From positions 1 to 6,770 of the forward strand of contig CBDUGY010000138.1 of NCBI GenBank assembly GCA_965367015.1: 6,770 nucleotides of DNA, written 5' to 3'. The notes under the pieces are model-generated. The model ran no database searches. It was not told where the DNA came from and saw only the letters and a list, made by a program, of their open reading frames with translations. The position numbers were made by a program, and so were the translations under genes. This DNA is from CAXBES01 sp965367015 (GTDB lineage Bacteria; Bacteroidota; Bacteroidia; Flavobacteriales; Flavobacteriaceae). Shown here piece after piece: positions 1 through 6,529 of this stretch (within the stretch, counting starts at the first letter, position 1; each line of letters opens with the position of its first letter).

Positions 1-418
1 TATCGATTTTTCAACGATTTTCTTTTTAATTCTTGGATTCATTTTAATTTGGGGAGTAGATTTTCGCAACCTGGGAGTGGTCATGTCTTCGGTATTTGCT
101 GTAATTGGAGTTGGATTTTTTGCACAGTGGTCTATTTTGAGCAATATTACCAGTGGCGTAATTATGTTTTTTACATTTCCGTATAAGATTGGGGATCTCA
201 TTATAATTCACGATAAGGATTTTCCTTATGAAGGTATTATTGAAGATATTAAAACCTTTCATGTAATCCTTAGAACCGTAAATAATGAAATTATTACCTA
301 TCCGAATACAATGATGCTTCAAAAAGGAGTTACAGTCGTAAAACCCGATGATATCGCCCAATATATTGCTGATGAGGAAGAGTTGGATGAAAATGTTAAA
401 GAACAGCCAATAGATTAA
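1..418 (+). CDS. MscS-type small mechanosensitive ion channel, C-terminal part (5' end outside window)
   Basis: An open frame runs from base 2 without a stop or a necessary start, so the gene begins upstream; 138 residues are visible. The segment opens with a hydrophobic helix, continues into a Gly/Ala-rich pore-type helix (AVIGVGFFAQWSILSNITSG), then FTFPYKIGDLI, a beta-type stretch and ITYPNTMMLQKG. This order matches the TM3 plus beta-domain of the MscS family, including the conserved 'Y/IPN' turn. The family forms a tension-gated inner-membrane pore that releases solutes on hypo-osmotic shock. After the beta domain only about 30 acidic residues remain (DEEELDENVKEQ), so the large C-terminal alpha/beta vestibule of E. 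coli MscS is absent. From memory, flavobacteria commonly encode such short MscS proteins of about 180 residues. The stop lies 46 bases before the deacetylase gene, and there is no obvious functional link. Family assignment is firm; gating properties are inferred. Confidence 0.88.
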   Translation, partial: IDFSTIFFLILGFILIWGVDFRNLGVVMSSVFAVIGVGFFAQWSILSNITSGVIMFFTFPYKIGDLIIIHDKDFPYEGIIEDIKTFHVILRTVNNEIITYPNTMMLQKGVTVVKPDDIAQYIADEEELDENVKEQPID

Positions 419-437
419 TGTAGTTTTTCATTTTGGG

Positions 438-445
438 TATATTTG
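438..445 (+). promoter_or_regulatory. Candidate -7 promoter element for the deacetylase gene
   Basis: TATATTTG matches the Bacteroidota -7 consensus TAnnTTTG exactly. It lies 19 bases before the ATG at 465, which would give a very short leader of roughly 10-15 bases. No convincing -33 TTTG was found at the usual distance, so this is a motif match only. If real, it would let the deacetylase-symporter unit be transcribed separately from the channel gene. Confidence 0.4.
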
Positions 446-464
446 GTTTTCATATTCCATACCC

Positions 465-2963
465 ATGCAAAATCGATTTCTATTTCTATTATTTTTTATA
501 TTTAGTGGTGCCTTACTCTTGGCGCAACAACCACAAAAACCAACTTCTTCAGAAATATATCACAACCTTCAAAAACTTAATTTTTTAGGTTCGGCCTTGT
601 ATATTGCTGCGCATCCGGACGATGAAAATACACGTCTCATTTCCTATTTAGCCAATGATGTTAAAGCCCGTACTGCCTATCTTTCGTTAACCCGTGGTGA
701 CGGGGGTCAAAACTTAGTGGGGCCGGAAATCCGGGAACTTTTAGGAGTTATTAGAACTCAGGAATTAGTGGCTGCCCGAGGTATAGATGGTGGACAGCAG
801 CTATTTACAAGAGCAAACGATTTCGGCTATTCGAAACACCCCGATGAGACTCTGGCAATTTGGAACAAAGAAGAAGTTTTAAGCGATGTTGTTAGAGCGA
901 TACGGAAATTTAAACCCGATGTTATCGTAAATAGGTTCGATCATCGCAGTCCGGGCTCTACACACGGGCATCATACCTCATCGGCCATGTTGGGAGTAGA
1001 AGCTTACGATCTGGTTGGGGATGCCACGAAATATCCGGAAACAGCAAATGAATTTGGCACCTGGCAGCCTAAGCGATTATTCTTTAATACCTCATGGTGG
1101 TTTTACGGAAGTAGAGAGAATTTTGAAAAGGCAGACAAATCGAAGTTGGTGGAAGTTGAAACCGGAAATTATTACCCGGCTTTAGGTCTATCTAATGGAG
1201 AAATTGCCTCTTTAAGCCGAAGTATGCACAAATCGCAAGGATTTGGTAGTACGGGTTCAAGAGGAAGTGAGACGGAGTATTTAGAATTTTTAAAGGGAGA
1301 TTTTCCGAAGGAAAATGGAAATTTATTTGAAGGCATCGATACTTCCTGGTCCAGATTAGAAGGCGGCGATGCGATAGGAACTATCCTCAAAAAAGTGGAA
1401 CAGAATTTTAACTTTAAAGATCCGTCGGCAAGTGTTGCCGAACTTGCCAAAGCATATAAAATGCTTGCCAAGTTGCCGGAAAGCCATTGGAAAAATATAA
1501 AGCTCAAGGAATTGGAACAATTAATAATTGATTGTTCGGGGCTTTATTTAGAGGCTGTAGCCAGTGAACAGAGTACCACTCCCAAAGGGAACATCAAGGT
1601 TAATATAGAAGCAATTAATCGTTCTAATGTTTCGGTTGCACTTAATTCCATTGCATCAACTATAATCACGTTTCCGGCGTACTTCGCTCCTACTCCCTTA
1701 AAAATTAACGAGAAATTTTCCGAAGAAAGTGTAGAAAACACCTTCTCTGCCACCAGGTACAGTGCGCCATACTGGTTGAATGAAAAAGGAACGCTGGGAA
1801 TGTACAAGGTACCCGACAAAAACCTAATTGGTTTACCGGTCCAAAAAGATCAATTTCCGGTAACATTTAACTTGACGATCGAGGGAGTTCAGATTCAGGT
1901 GACGCGTAACATTGTCTATAAATTCAATGATCCCGTAAAAGGAGAAGTATACCGCCCTTTTGAAGTATTGCCGGAGATTACAGCCAGCATTGCTGAAAAG
2001 GTTTTGATATTTGCCACAGCAGAATCGAAGAATATACCTTTAAAAGTACGTGCAGGGCGTGATAATGTGAATGGGACGGTTACCTTGCAACATCCGCAAG
2101 GATGGGTAGTTTCACCGGCGCAACATACCTTCAATATTGCGAGAAAGGGTGAAGAAGAGACGTTGATTTTCAGCGTAAAGCCGCCAAGCGGCCAGAGTGA
2201 AGGATATATAAAACCATTAATGCATATTGGCGATGTTTTTTACGATAAGGAATTGGTTACGATAGATTACGAACATATCCCTTATCAGAGTGTTTTATTA
2301 CCTTCGGAAGCGAAAGTAGTTCGTATTAATATTGAAAAGAAAGGACAGGAGATTGGCTATATTGATGGTGCGGGCGATGCGATTCCGGAGAGTTTGAAGC
2401 AGATTGGTTACAATGTTACTACTTTGAGTACTTCAGAATTAATCCCGGAAAATTTAAAGCGTTTCGATGCAATTGTAGTTGGAATTCGCGCATACAACAC
2501 CCTTCCCGAATTAGAGTTTAAGCAAGCCATACTGAACGATTATGTGAAAGATGGAGGTACGTTATTACTTCAGTATAATACGAGCCACCGTTTGGTGACA
2601 GAAAATTTAGCACCGTACACACTGAAACTTTCCAGAGACCGTGTCACCGATGAAAATTCGGAAGTAACATTATTAGCAACTAAACATCCAGTACTTAATA
2701 GTCCGAATAAGATTACCGAAAGTGATTTTGAAGGTTGGGTTCAGGAACGCGGGTTGTATTTCCCGGATGAGTGGGCATCGGAGTTCACTCCTATTCTGGG
2801 CATGAACGACAAAGATGCTGAACTTACTAAAGGTTCGTTATTAGTTGCGAAGCACGGAAAAGGACATTATATTTATACGGGCTTAAGCTTTTTTAGAGAG
2901 CTGCCTGCCGGAGTACCCGGTGCCTACCGATTGTTTGCGAACTTACTATCGGTTGGGAAATAA
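465..2963 (+). CDS. Exported PIG-L family deacetylase with C-terminal Ig-like and GATase/ThuA-like domains
   Basis: The 832-residue product starts with a clear Sec signal peptide (hydrophobic residues 5-19, ending LLLAQQ), so it acts outside the cytoplasm. Residues about 40-260 form a PIG-L (LmbE-like) domain. AHPDDE at 49-54 supplies probable zinc ligands H50 and D53 and the general base D52; HGHH at 167-170 supplies the third ligand. PIG-L enzymes remove acyl groups, classically N-acetyl from amino-sugar conjugates, in a metal-dependent reaction. Single-domain members are about 230-300 residues, so this one is greatly extended. Residues about 500-620 look beta-rich, resembling NEW3/Ig-like domains (VTLQHPQGWVVSP). 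From about 620 there is a Rossmann-like GATase1/ThuA-type fold (FDAIVVGIRAYNT, then GGTLLLQYNTS). The size and domain set differ from the small cytoplasmic BshB enzymes of bacillithiol synthesis. It is probably co-transcribed with the mini-protein and symporter downstream. The substrate is unknown. Confidence 0.88.
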   Translation: MQNRFLFLLFFIFSGALLLAQQPQKPTSSEIYHNLQKLNFLGSALYIAAHPDDENTRLISYLANDVKARTAYLSLTRGDGGQNLVGPEIRELLGVIRTQELVAARGIDGGQQLFTRANDFGYSKHPDETLAIWNKEEVLSDVVRAIRKFKPDVIVNRFDHRSPGSTHGHHTSSAMLGVEAYDLVGDATKYPETANEFGTWQPKRLFFNTSWWFYGSRENFEKADKSKLVEVETGNYYPALGLSNGEIASLSRSMHKSQGFGSTGSRGSETEYLEFLKGDFPKENGNLFEGIDTSWSRLEGGDAIGTILKKVEQNFNFKDPSASVAELAKAYKMLAKLPESHWKNIKLKELEQLIIDCSGLYLEAVASEQSTTPKGNIKVNIEAINRSNVSVALNSIASTIITFPAYFAPTPLKINEKFSEESVENTFSATRYSAPYWLNEKGTLGMYKVPDKNLIGLPVQKDQFPVTFNLTIEGVQIQVTRNIVYKFNDPVKGEVYRPFEVLPEITASIAEKVLIFATAESKNIPLKVRAGRDNVNGTVTLQHPQGWVVSPAQHTFNIARKGEEETLIFSVKPPSGQSEGYIKPLMHIGDVFYDKELVTIDYEHIPYQSVLLPSEAKVVRINIEKKGQEIGYIDGAGDAIPESLKQIGYNVTTLSTSELIPENLKRFDAIVVGIRAYNTLPELEFKQAILNDYVKDGGTLLLQYNTSHRLVTENLAPYTLKLSRDRVTDENSEVTLLATKHPVLNSPNKITESDFEGWVQERGLYFPDEWASEFTPILGMNDKDAELTKGSLLVAKHGKGHYIYTGLSFFRELPAGVPGAYRLFANLLSVGK

Positions 2964-2993
2964 AAATGGATAAAACATTTTAATTAAAAGATA

Positions 2994-3007
2994 CCCGCCT
3001 TTGCGGG
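2994..3007 (+). other. GC-rich hairpin just before the mini-protein start codon
   Basis: CCCGC (2994-2998) and GCGGG (3003-3007) pair perfectly around a CTTT loop. It sits 31 bases after the deacetylase stop and ends 6 bases before the ATG at 3014. No T-run follows on the + strand, so it is not a standard intrinsic terminator for the deacetylase. On the - strand an AT-rich tail follows, but no minus gene is there to end. It could lower translation of the downstream pair, protect a processed 3' end, or be a degenerate terminator. Confidence 0.55.
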
Positions 3008-3013
3008 CACATA

Positions 3014-3142
3014 ATGGAAAACGATACAGTAGTTGAACAGGTAAGGGATAAGTTTGTATGGAAACGCAAGTATACCATAGTGTTGGTGGTAAATGCGATT
3101 TATATCATTTTATTCTATTTCCTAATGAAAAGCTACTCTTAA
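3014..3142 (+). CDS. 42-residue single-pass membrane mini-protein, possible symporter subunit
   Basis: An ATG at 3014 opens a 42-codon frame ending with TAA at 3140-3142, one base before the symporter ATG at 3144. An in-frame stop at 2981 rules out a much longer N-terminus. The product starts with a short polar, acidic segment (MENDTVVEQVRDKF), then a basic patch (WKRKY, residues 16-20), then a hydrophobic helix at about 21-37 (TIVLVVNAIYIILFYFL), then MKSYS. Positive residues before the helix predict N-terminus in the cytoplasm. The tight junction suggests translational coupling with the symporter. Other SSS transporters have small membrane partners encoded just upstream (DUF485/YjcH with ActP, DUF997/YhdT with PanF, DUF4212, DUF3311). 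Those partners are larger, usually with two helices, and I see no sequence match to them. A subunit or assembly role is inference. The alternative is chance, which the coding-like composition and exact fit make less likely. Confidence 0.7.
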   Translation: MENDTVVEQVRDKFVWKRKYTIVLVVNAIYIILFYFLMKSYS

Positions 3143-3143
3143 T

Positions 3144-4829
3144 ATGGGGCAAATTGACTGGATAATCCTAATAGGAGCGCTTTTATTCATAGTTCTCTAC
3201 GGAACTTACAAATCTAGAGGAAGCAAAAATGTCACCGACTATCTGAAGTCGGGTAACGAATCTCGTTGGTGGACAATTGGTTTAAGTGTAATGGCTACTC
3301 AGGCCAGTGCAATCACGTTTTTATCTACTCCCGGCCAGGCCTTCCACGACGGAATGGGTTTTGTGCAGTTTTACTTCGGACTCCCGATCGCGATGGTTGT
3401 GATATGTTTGGTTTTTATTCCAATTTATCACAAACTTAAAGTCTTTACTGCCTACGAGTATTTAGAAACCCGTTTCGATCTAAAAACAAGGACGCTCACT
3501 GCCATACTTTTTTTGATTCAGCGGGGTTTGGCTGCGGGAATCACGATTTTTGCACCTTCGATAATACTCTCTGCCGTATTGGGTTGGAACTTGATTCATT
3601 TGAATATAATTATTGGGATCCTAGTAATAATCTATACCGTGAGTGGAGGAACAAAAGCGGTGAGTGTTACCCAGAAACAGCAGATGGGGATTATATTTGC
3701 GGGAATGCTTTTCGCATTTTTAATGATACTGAATTATCTTCCGCTGGACATAAGCTTTTCTAAAGCGTTGGATATTGCCGGTGCCAACGGAAATATGGAA
3801 GTTTTAGATTTTTCTTTCGATTTTGAAAATCGTTATACGTTCTGGAGTGGTATTATAGGAGGTGGATTTTTAGCTCTCTCTTACTTCGGAACAGATCAGA
3901 GTCAGGTGCAACGCTATCTCTCCGGAAAATCTGTAAAGGAGAGTCAGAGAGGTTTAATCTTCAACGGACTTTTAAAAGTACCAATGCAGTTTTTTATATT
4001 ACTTATAGGAGTAATGGTTTTCGTTTTTTATCAGTTTAACAGTTCACCCTTACATTTTAATCCGTCGGCTGTAAAAGATGTAATGGCTTCGGAATATGCT
4101 TCCGATTACCGGGCGTTGGAATCGGAAAAACGAAATTTAGAGCAGGAAATAAAGACTAAGCAGATTACCTATGCTACAGCGGAAGCATCTACGGAAAAGA
4201 AGGCATTATTGGCCGAAATTATGGCGTTAAACACTTCCGAAGAACAGCTAAGAGAACAGTCTAAGGTGCTGATAAAGCGTGCTAATCCGGCTGCCGAAAC
4301 GAATGATAAGGATTATGTTTTTATACATTTTATACTGAACAATCTTCCGAGGGGATTGATAGGATTATTATTGGCAGTAATATTGAGTGCTGCAATGTCA
4401 TCCACGGCATCTGAATTGAACGCCTTGGGTTCGACCACCGCCATGGACTTATACAGCAGGAATGTTAAAATAAAGACCGACAGGCACTATTTGAATGCTT
4501 CGAAGTGGTTTACACTGCTTTGGGGGGTAATTGCTATTGGGATCGCTTGTGTAGCGAATTTGTTTGATAATTTAATTCAGTTAGTAAATATTATCGGGTC
4601 TATTTTCTACGGGAATGTACTAGGAATCTTTTTACTCGCCTTTTTTATTAAGTATGTTAAGAGTCAGGCAGTATTTATAGCGGCATTAATAACTCAGGCT
4701 GTGATAATTTATATTTGGTGGATAGATTTGATGCCTTATTTATGGTTAAATGTGGTGGGTTGTTTGCTTGTTATGGGCATTGCAGTTATACTTCAGCTAA
4801 TAAATAATTCATCTAAGCGGAAGGTTTAG
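3144..4829 (+). CDS. Sodium:solute symporter (SSS family, LeuT fold) with a long hydrophilic insert
   Basis: The 561-residue product has about 13 predicted membrane helices and conserved SSS signatures: a WWxIGLS-like segment near 42, GGTKAV at 168-173, YFGTDQSQVQRYL around 247-259, and a helix with SST at 419-421 followed by AMDLYSR. The SST position matches the Na2-site serine/threonine region of TM8 in vSGLT. It should couple inward Na+ flow to uptake of an organic solute across the inner membrane. The substrate cannot be read from sequence; sugars, acids or deacylation products are all possible. Two oddities stand out. A Lys/Glu-rich insert of about 80 residues (about 309-390) lies between predicted helices 8 and 9. 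Also, Gln177 stands where many SSS proteins have Asp in the GG..AV..TD motif. The deacetylase lies upstream, with the mini-protein between; my recollection is that such deacetylase-symporter pairs recur in Flavobacteriaceae. The start at 3144 fits the first helix beginning at residue 4. Confidence 0.92.
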   Translation: MGQIDWIILIGALLFIVLYGTYKSRGSKNVTDYLKSGNESRWWTIGLSVMATQASAITFLSTPGQAFHDGMGFVQFYFGLPIAMVVICLVFIPIYHKLKVFTAYEYLETRFDLKTRTLTAILFLIQRGLAAGITIFAPSIILSAVLGWNLIHLNIIIGILVIIYTVSGGTKAVSVTQKQQMGIIFAGMLFAFLMILNYLPLDISFSKALDIAGANGNMEVLDFSFDFENRYTFWSGIIGGGFLALSYFGTDQSQVQRYLSGKSVKESQRGLIFNGLLKVPMQFFILLIGVMVFVFYQFNSSPLHFNPSAVKDVMASEYASDYRALESEKRNLEQEIKTKQITYATAEASTEKKALLAEIMALNTSEEQLREQSKVLIKRANPAAETNDKDYVFIHFILNNLPRGLIGLLLAVILSAAMSSTASELNALGSTTAMDLYSRNVKIKTDRHYLNASKWFTLLWGVIAIGIACVANLFDNLIQLVNIIGSIFYGNVLGIFLLAFFIKYVKSQAVFIAALITQAVIIYIWWIDLMPYLWLNVVGCLLVMGIAVILQLINNSSKRKV

Positions 4830-4836
4830 ATTAAGA

Positions 4837-5220
4837 TTAGCGTTTGCGAACGATTAAAATTTCATCGTTTGAGAAGGACATCCATCCGAAGTCGTATACC
4901 CAGTGATATATTTTGCCTTGACTGTTGGTATAGAAGTGAGTTAAGTAGTTAAATCGGAATTTCTTTTTTTCGAGAATTACTCTCGCTATTTTTTTCTGAG
5001 TAAGGTTTTTACCCATAATTTCCAGAAGAATGGATCTATTTCTATGCAGGATATTATCAATTTCTTTAGCTGCGATGGTTGTGACTTTTCGAAGATTTAC
5101 GTGGTAGTAATTTTTACATCTTACAGAGCAGAATATTTTGTCGTTTCTTCCATAGAGTATATTACTACATATTTTGCATTTTCTTGAATGCTTAGGGCCA
5201 GTTTTGGTGGGAGCTCGCAT
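4837..5220 (-). CDS. Small zinc-ribbon protein of unknown function
   Basis: The 127-residue basic product has a probable zinc-binding knuckle near its N-terminus, C15-x2-C18 and C31-x3-C35 (CKICSNILYG, then FCSVRCKNYYH), with H40 nearby. The rest looks like a small alpha/beta domain: helical residues 47-70 (EIDNILHRNRSILLEIM), then KKKFRFNYLTHFY and an aromatic strand region (IYHWVYDFGWMSF) near the end. I recall similar uncharacterised proteins as widespread in Bacteroidota; no function is established that I can name. The fold type and many Lys/Arg residues would suit nucleic-acid binding, but that is inference. It converges on the symporter, with only 7 bases between the two stop codons, and diverges from the integrase. 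No partner is suggested by context. Confidence 0.8.
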   Translation of the reverse strand: MRAPTKTGPKHSRKCKICSNILYGRNDKIFCSVRCKNYYHVNLRKVTTIAAKEIDNILHRNRSILLEIMGKNLTQKKIARVILEKKKFRFNYLTHFYTNSQGKIYHWVYDFGWMSFSNDEILIVRKR

Positions 5221-5222
5221 GT

Positions 5223-5248
5223 TATACGTTTTTAACGGTTAATATACG
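5223..5248. repeat. Short direct and inverted repeats in the divergent intergenic region
   Basis: TATACG occurs at 5223-5228 and again at 5243-5248, exactly 20 bases apart. Between them lies the inverted repeat TTAAC-G-GTTAA (5232-5242). A further GTTAAC palindrome lies at 5261-5266, overlapping the candidate integrase promoter. These could be an operator, recombinase-binding half-sites, or chance in AT-rich DNA. Confidence 0.4.
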
Positions 5249-5262
5249 CACAATTAGGGTGT

Positions 5263-5270
5263 TAACTTTG
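5263..5270 (+). promoter_or_regulatory. Candidate -7 promoter element for the integrase gene
   Basis: TAACTTTG matches the Bacteroidota TAnnTTTG consensus and lies 49 bases before the ATG at 5319, a normal leader length. No strong -33 element is visible at the expected spacing. It overlaps a GTTAAC palindrome, so autoregulation by the recombinase is conceivable but unproven. Confidence 0.45.
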
Positions 5271-5318
5271 TTTTTTCACTAAAAACCATGAGATTTACCA
5301 TACCTATACTACAGAATT

Positions 5319-6503
5319 ATGAAAAAAGTATTAGTAGAAAGTATGGTTCACAATACAAATGAATGCTTAGCTATACGTTTTGAATATTGCGGAAAGACGA
5401 AAGAATTGGTTAAGACTATCAAAACTGTGAAATATAGCAGGACAAAAAAGACCTTTTATGTATTGTCTAAAGATTTTTCGCCAGACCAACTTTTAACCAA
5501 GTTGGGCAGTTTGGGAATTGAAGCGAGCATGAATAATGTACCAAAGCGTGAAAACAGGATCCGCAACCTGCGACCTGCTAATCAACGGCGCAAGCTTACC
5601 GAAGCACAAAAAAATATCATTCGGAATTACGTTTCGTATCTAAAGGGTATGCGGTATGCTAAAAGTACTGTAATGTCGTATTTCACTTTTATAGCCGATT
5701 TTGTAGAATTTCTAGGAAATACTCCGATAAATGAAGCAAATAACGATTCGGTACGGCTCTTTATTGAACAACAGGTAAAAACCCGGAAGTATGCCATTAG
5801 CACCCACAGACAGCTTGTTAGTGCCATTAAACATTTTGCCGATCTATACCCAGATTGTCAAATTACCGGGGAGGATTTAAAACGACCCTATAAATCCAGT
5901 TATAAGCCGGTAGTGCTTAGCAAAGAAGAAATTATCGACTTGTTACGGGTGACTAAAAATTTAAAACATCGCACGATTCTAGCTTTGCTCTATTCTTCGG
6001 GACTGCGCATTGGGGAGTTATTATCTTTAGAATTACGGGATATTGATATTGACAGGAGACAGGTTTTCGTTCGAAATTCGAAGGGAAGGAAAGATCGCAT
6101 GGTGGTATTGGCTGAAAGTTTTATTCCTTTATTTCAGAATTACTACATGACCTACCGGCCAAAGCAATATTTCGTTGAAGGACCTAATAACACACAATAT
6201 CACAGTACGAGTGTTCGAAGTTTTTTAAAGCGTTCCTGCACGTTGGCTCGAATTGCCAAGCGTGTTACACCTCACACATTACGCCATAGTTATGCGACTC
6301 ATTTAATTGAGAACGGCGTTGGTTTGCGACATGTTCAGGATCTCCTTGGGCATTCGCGGCCGGAGACAACGATGATATACACGCATATTGCTCAAAAAGA
6401 TTTGATGCATGTTAGAAGCCCATTAGACACCACCTTGACACAATTATCTCGGGAGGATAAAAACGGACACAATATTTTCTTATCACAAAATATTAGCGGA
6501 TAA
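5319..6503 (+). CDS. Tyrosine recombinase / site-specific integrase, complete
   Basis: The 394-residue product has three parts. Residues 1-70 form a small N-terminal domain (IRFEYCGKTKELVKTIKT, then YSRTKKTFYVL), a type I recall from many Bacteroidota integrases and which probably binds arm sites or assists in core binding. Residues about 93-180 form a SAM-like core-binding domain. Residues about 200-370 form the catalytic domain. All active-site residues are present: R230 (SGLRIGEL), K255 (SKGRKDR), H319 and R322 (HTLRHSYATH), H345 (LGHSR) and nucleophile Y354 (TMIYTH), with the H-to-Y spacing of 9 seen in XerD. It should cut and rejoin DNA at specific sites without net energy cost. The tail HVRSPLD (364-370) resembles the end of integron integrases, but I see no clear IntI-specific insert before the HTLRH motif. 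It is therefore best called XerC/D-like. The foldable repeats directly downstream are its likeliest substrate. Confidence 0.93.
   Translation: MKKVLVESMVHNTNECLAIRFEYCGKTKELVKTIKTVKYSRTKKTFYVLSKDFSPDQLLTKLGSLGIEASMNNVPKRENRIRNLRPANQRRKLTEAQKNIIRNYVSYLKGMRYAKSTVMSYFTFIADFVEFLGNTPINEANNDSVRLFIEQQVKTRKYAISTHRQLVSAIKHFADLYPDCQITGEDLKRPYKSSYKPVVLSKEEIIDLLRVTKNLKHRTILALLYSSGLRIGELLSLELRDIDIDRRQVFVRNSKGRKDRMVVLAESFIPLFQNYYMTYRPKQYFVEGPNNTQYHSTSVRSFLKRSCTLARIAKRVTPHTLRHSYATHLIENGVGLRHVQDLLGHSRPETTMIYTHIAQKDLMHVRSPLDTTLTQLSREDKNGHNIFLSQNISG
6471..6494 (+). repeat. AT-rich hairpin at the 3' end of the integrase gene
   Basis: AATATTTT (6471-6478) pairs perfectly with AAAATATT (6487-6494) around an 8-base loop, inside the last codons of the integrase and 7 bases before its stop. 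The stem is all A/T and no T-run follows, so it would be a weak terminator. It could be an mRNA 3' stabilising element or chance. Confidence 0.4.
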
Positions 6504-6529
6504 ATGTGTATTTTAGTCTGCATATAACC

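Noticed and set aside
44..361. Minus-strand 105-codon open frame opposite the MscS gene
   Set aside because: The plus-strand frame has clear MscS family motifs; the minus-strand product has no recognisable pattern.
1172..2134. Minus-strand open frames of 72-111 codons inside the deacetylase gene
   Set aside because: They lie wholly within a convincing long gene, carry no motifs and are shadows of its codon pattern.
4841..4852. Possible terminator hairpin CGTT-TGCG-AACG between the symporter and the zinc-ribbon gene
   Set aside because: The stem has only 4 pairs, lies within the minus-strand gene's coding end and has no adjacent T-run.
5288..5362. A 24-codon ATG frame starting 31 bases before the integrase and overlapping its first codons out of frame
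   Set aside because: No recognisable composition, and its latter part simply covers the integrase start in another frame. A leader peptide cannot be excluded but nothing supports it.
5627..5827. Minus-strand 66-codon open frame inside the integrase
   Set aside because: It is opposite the core-binding domain of an intact recombinase and has no family-like features.
6504..6527. ATG immediately after the integrase stop
   Set aside because: The frame stops after seven codons (TAA at 6525-6527).
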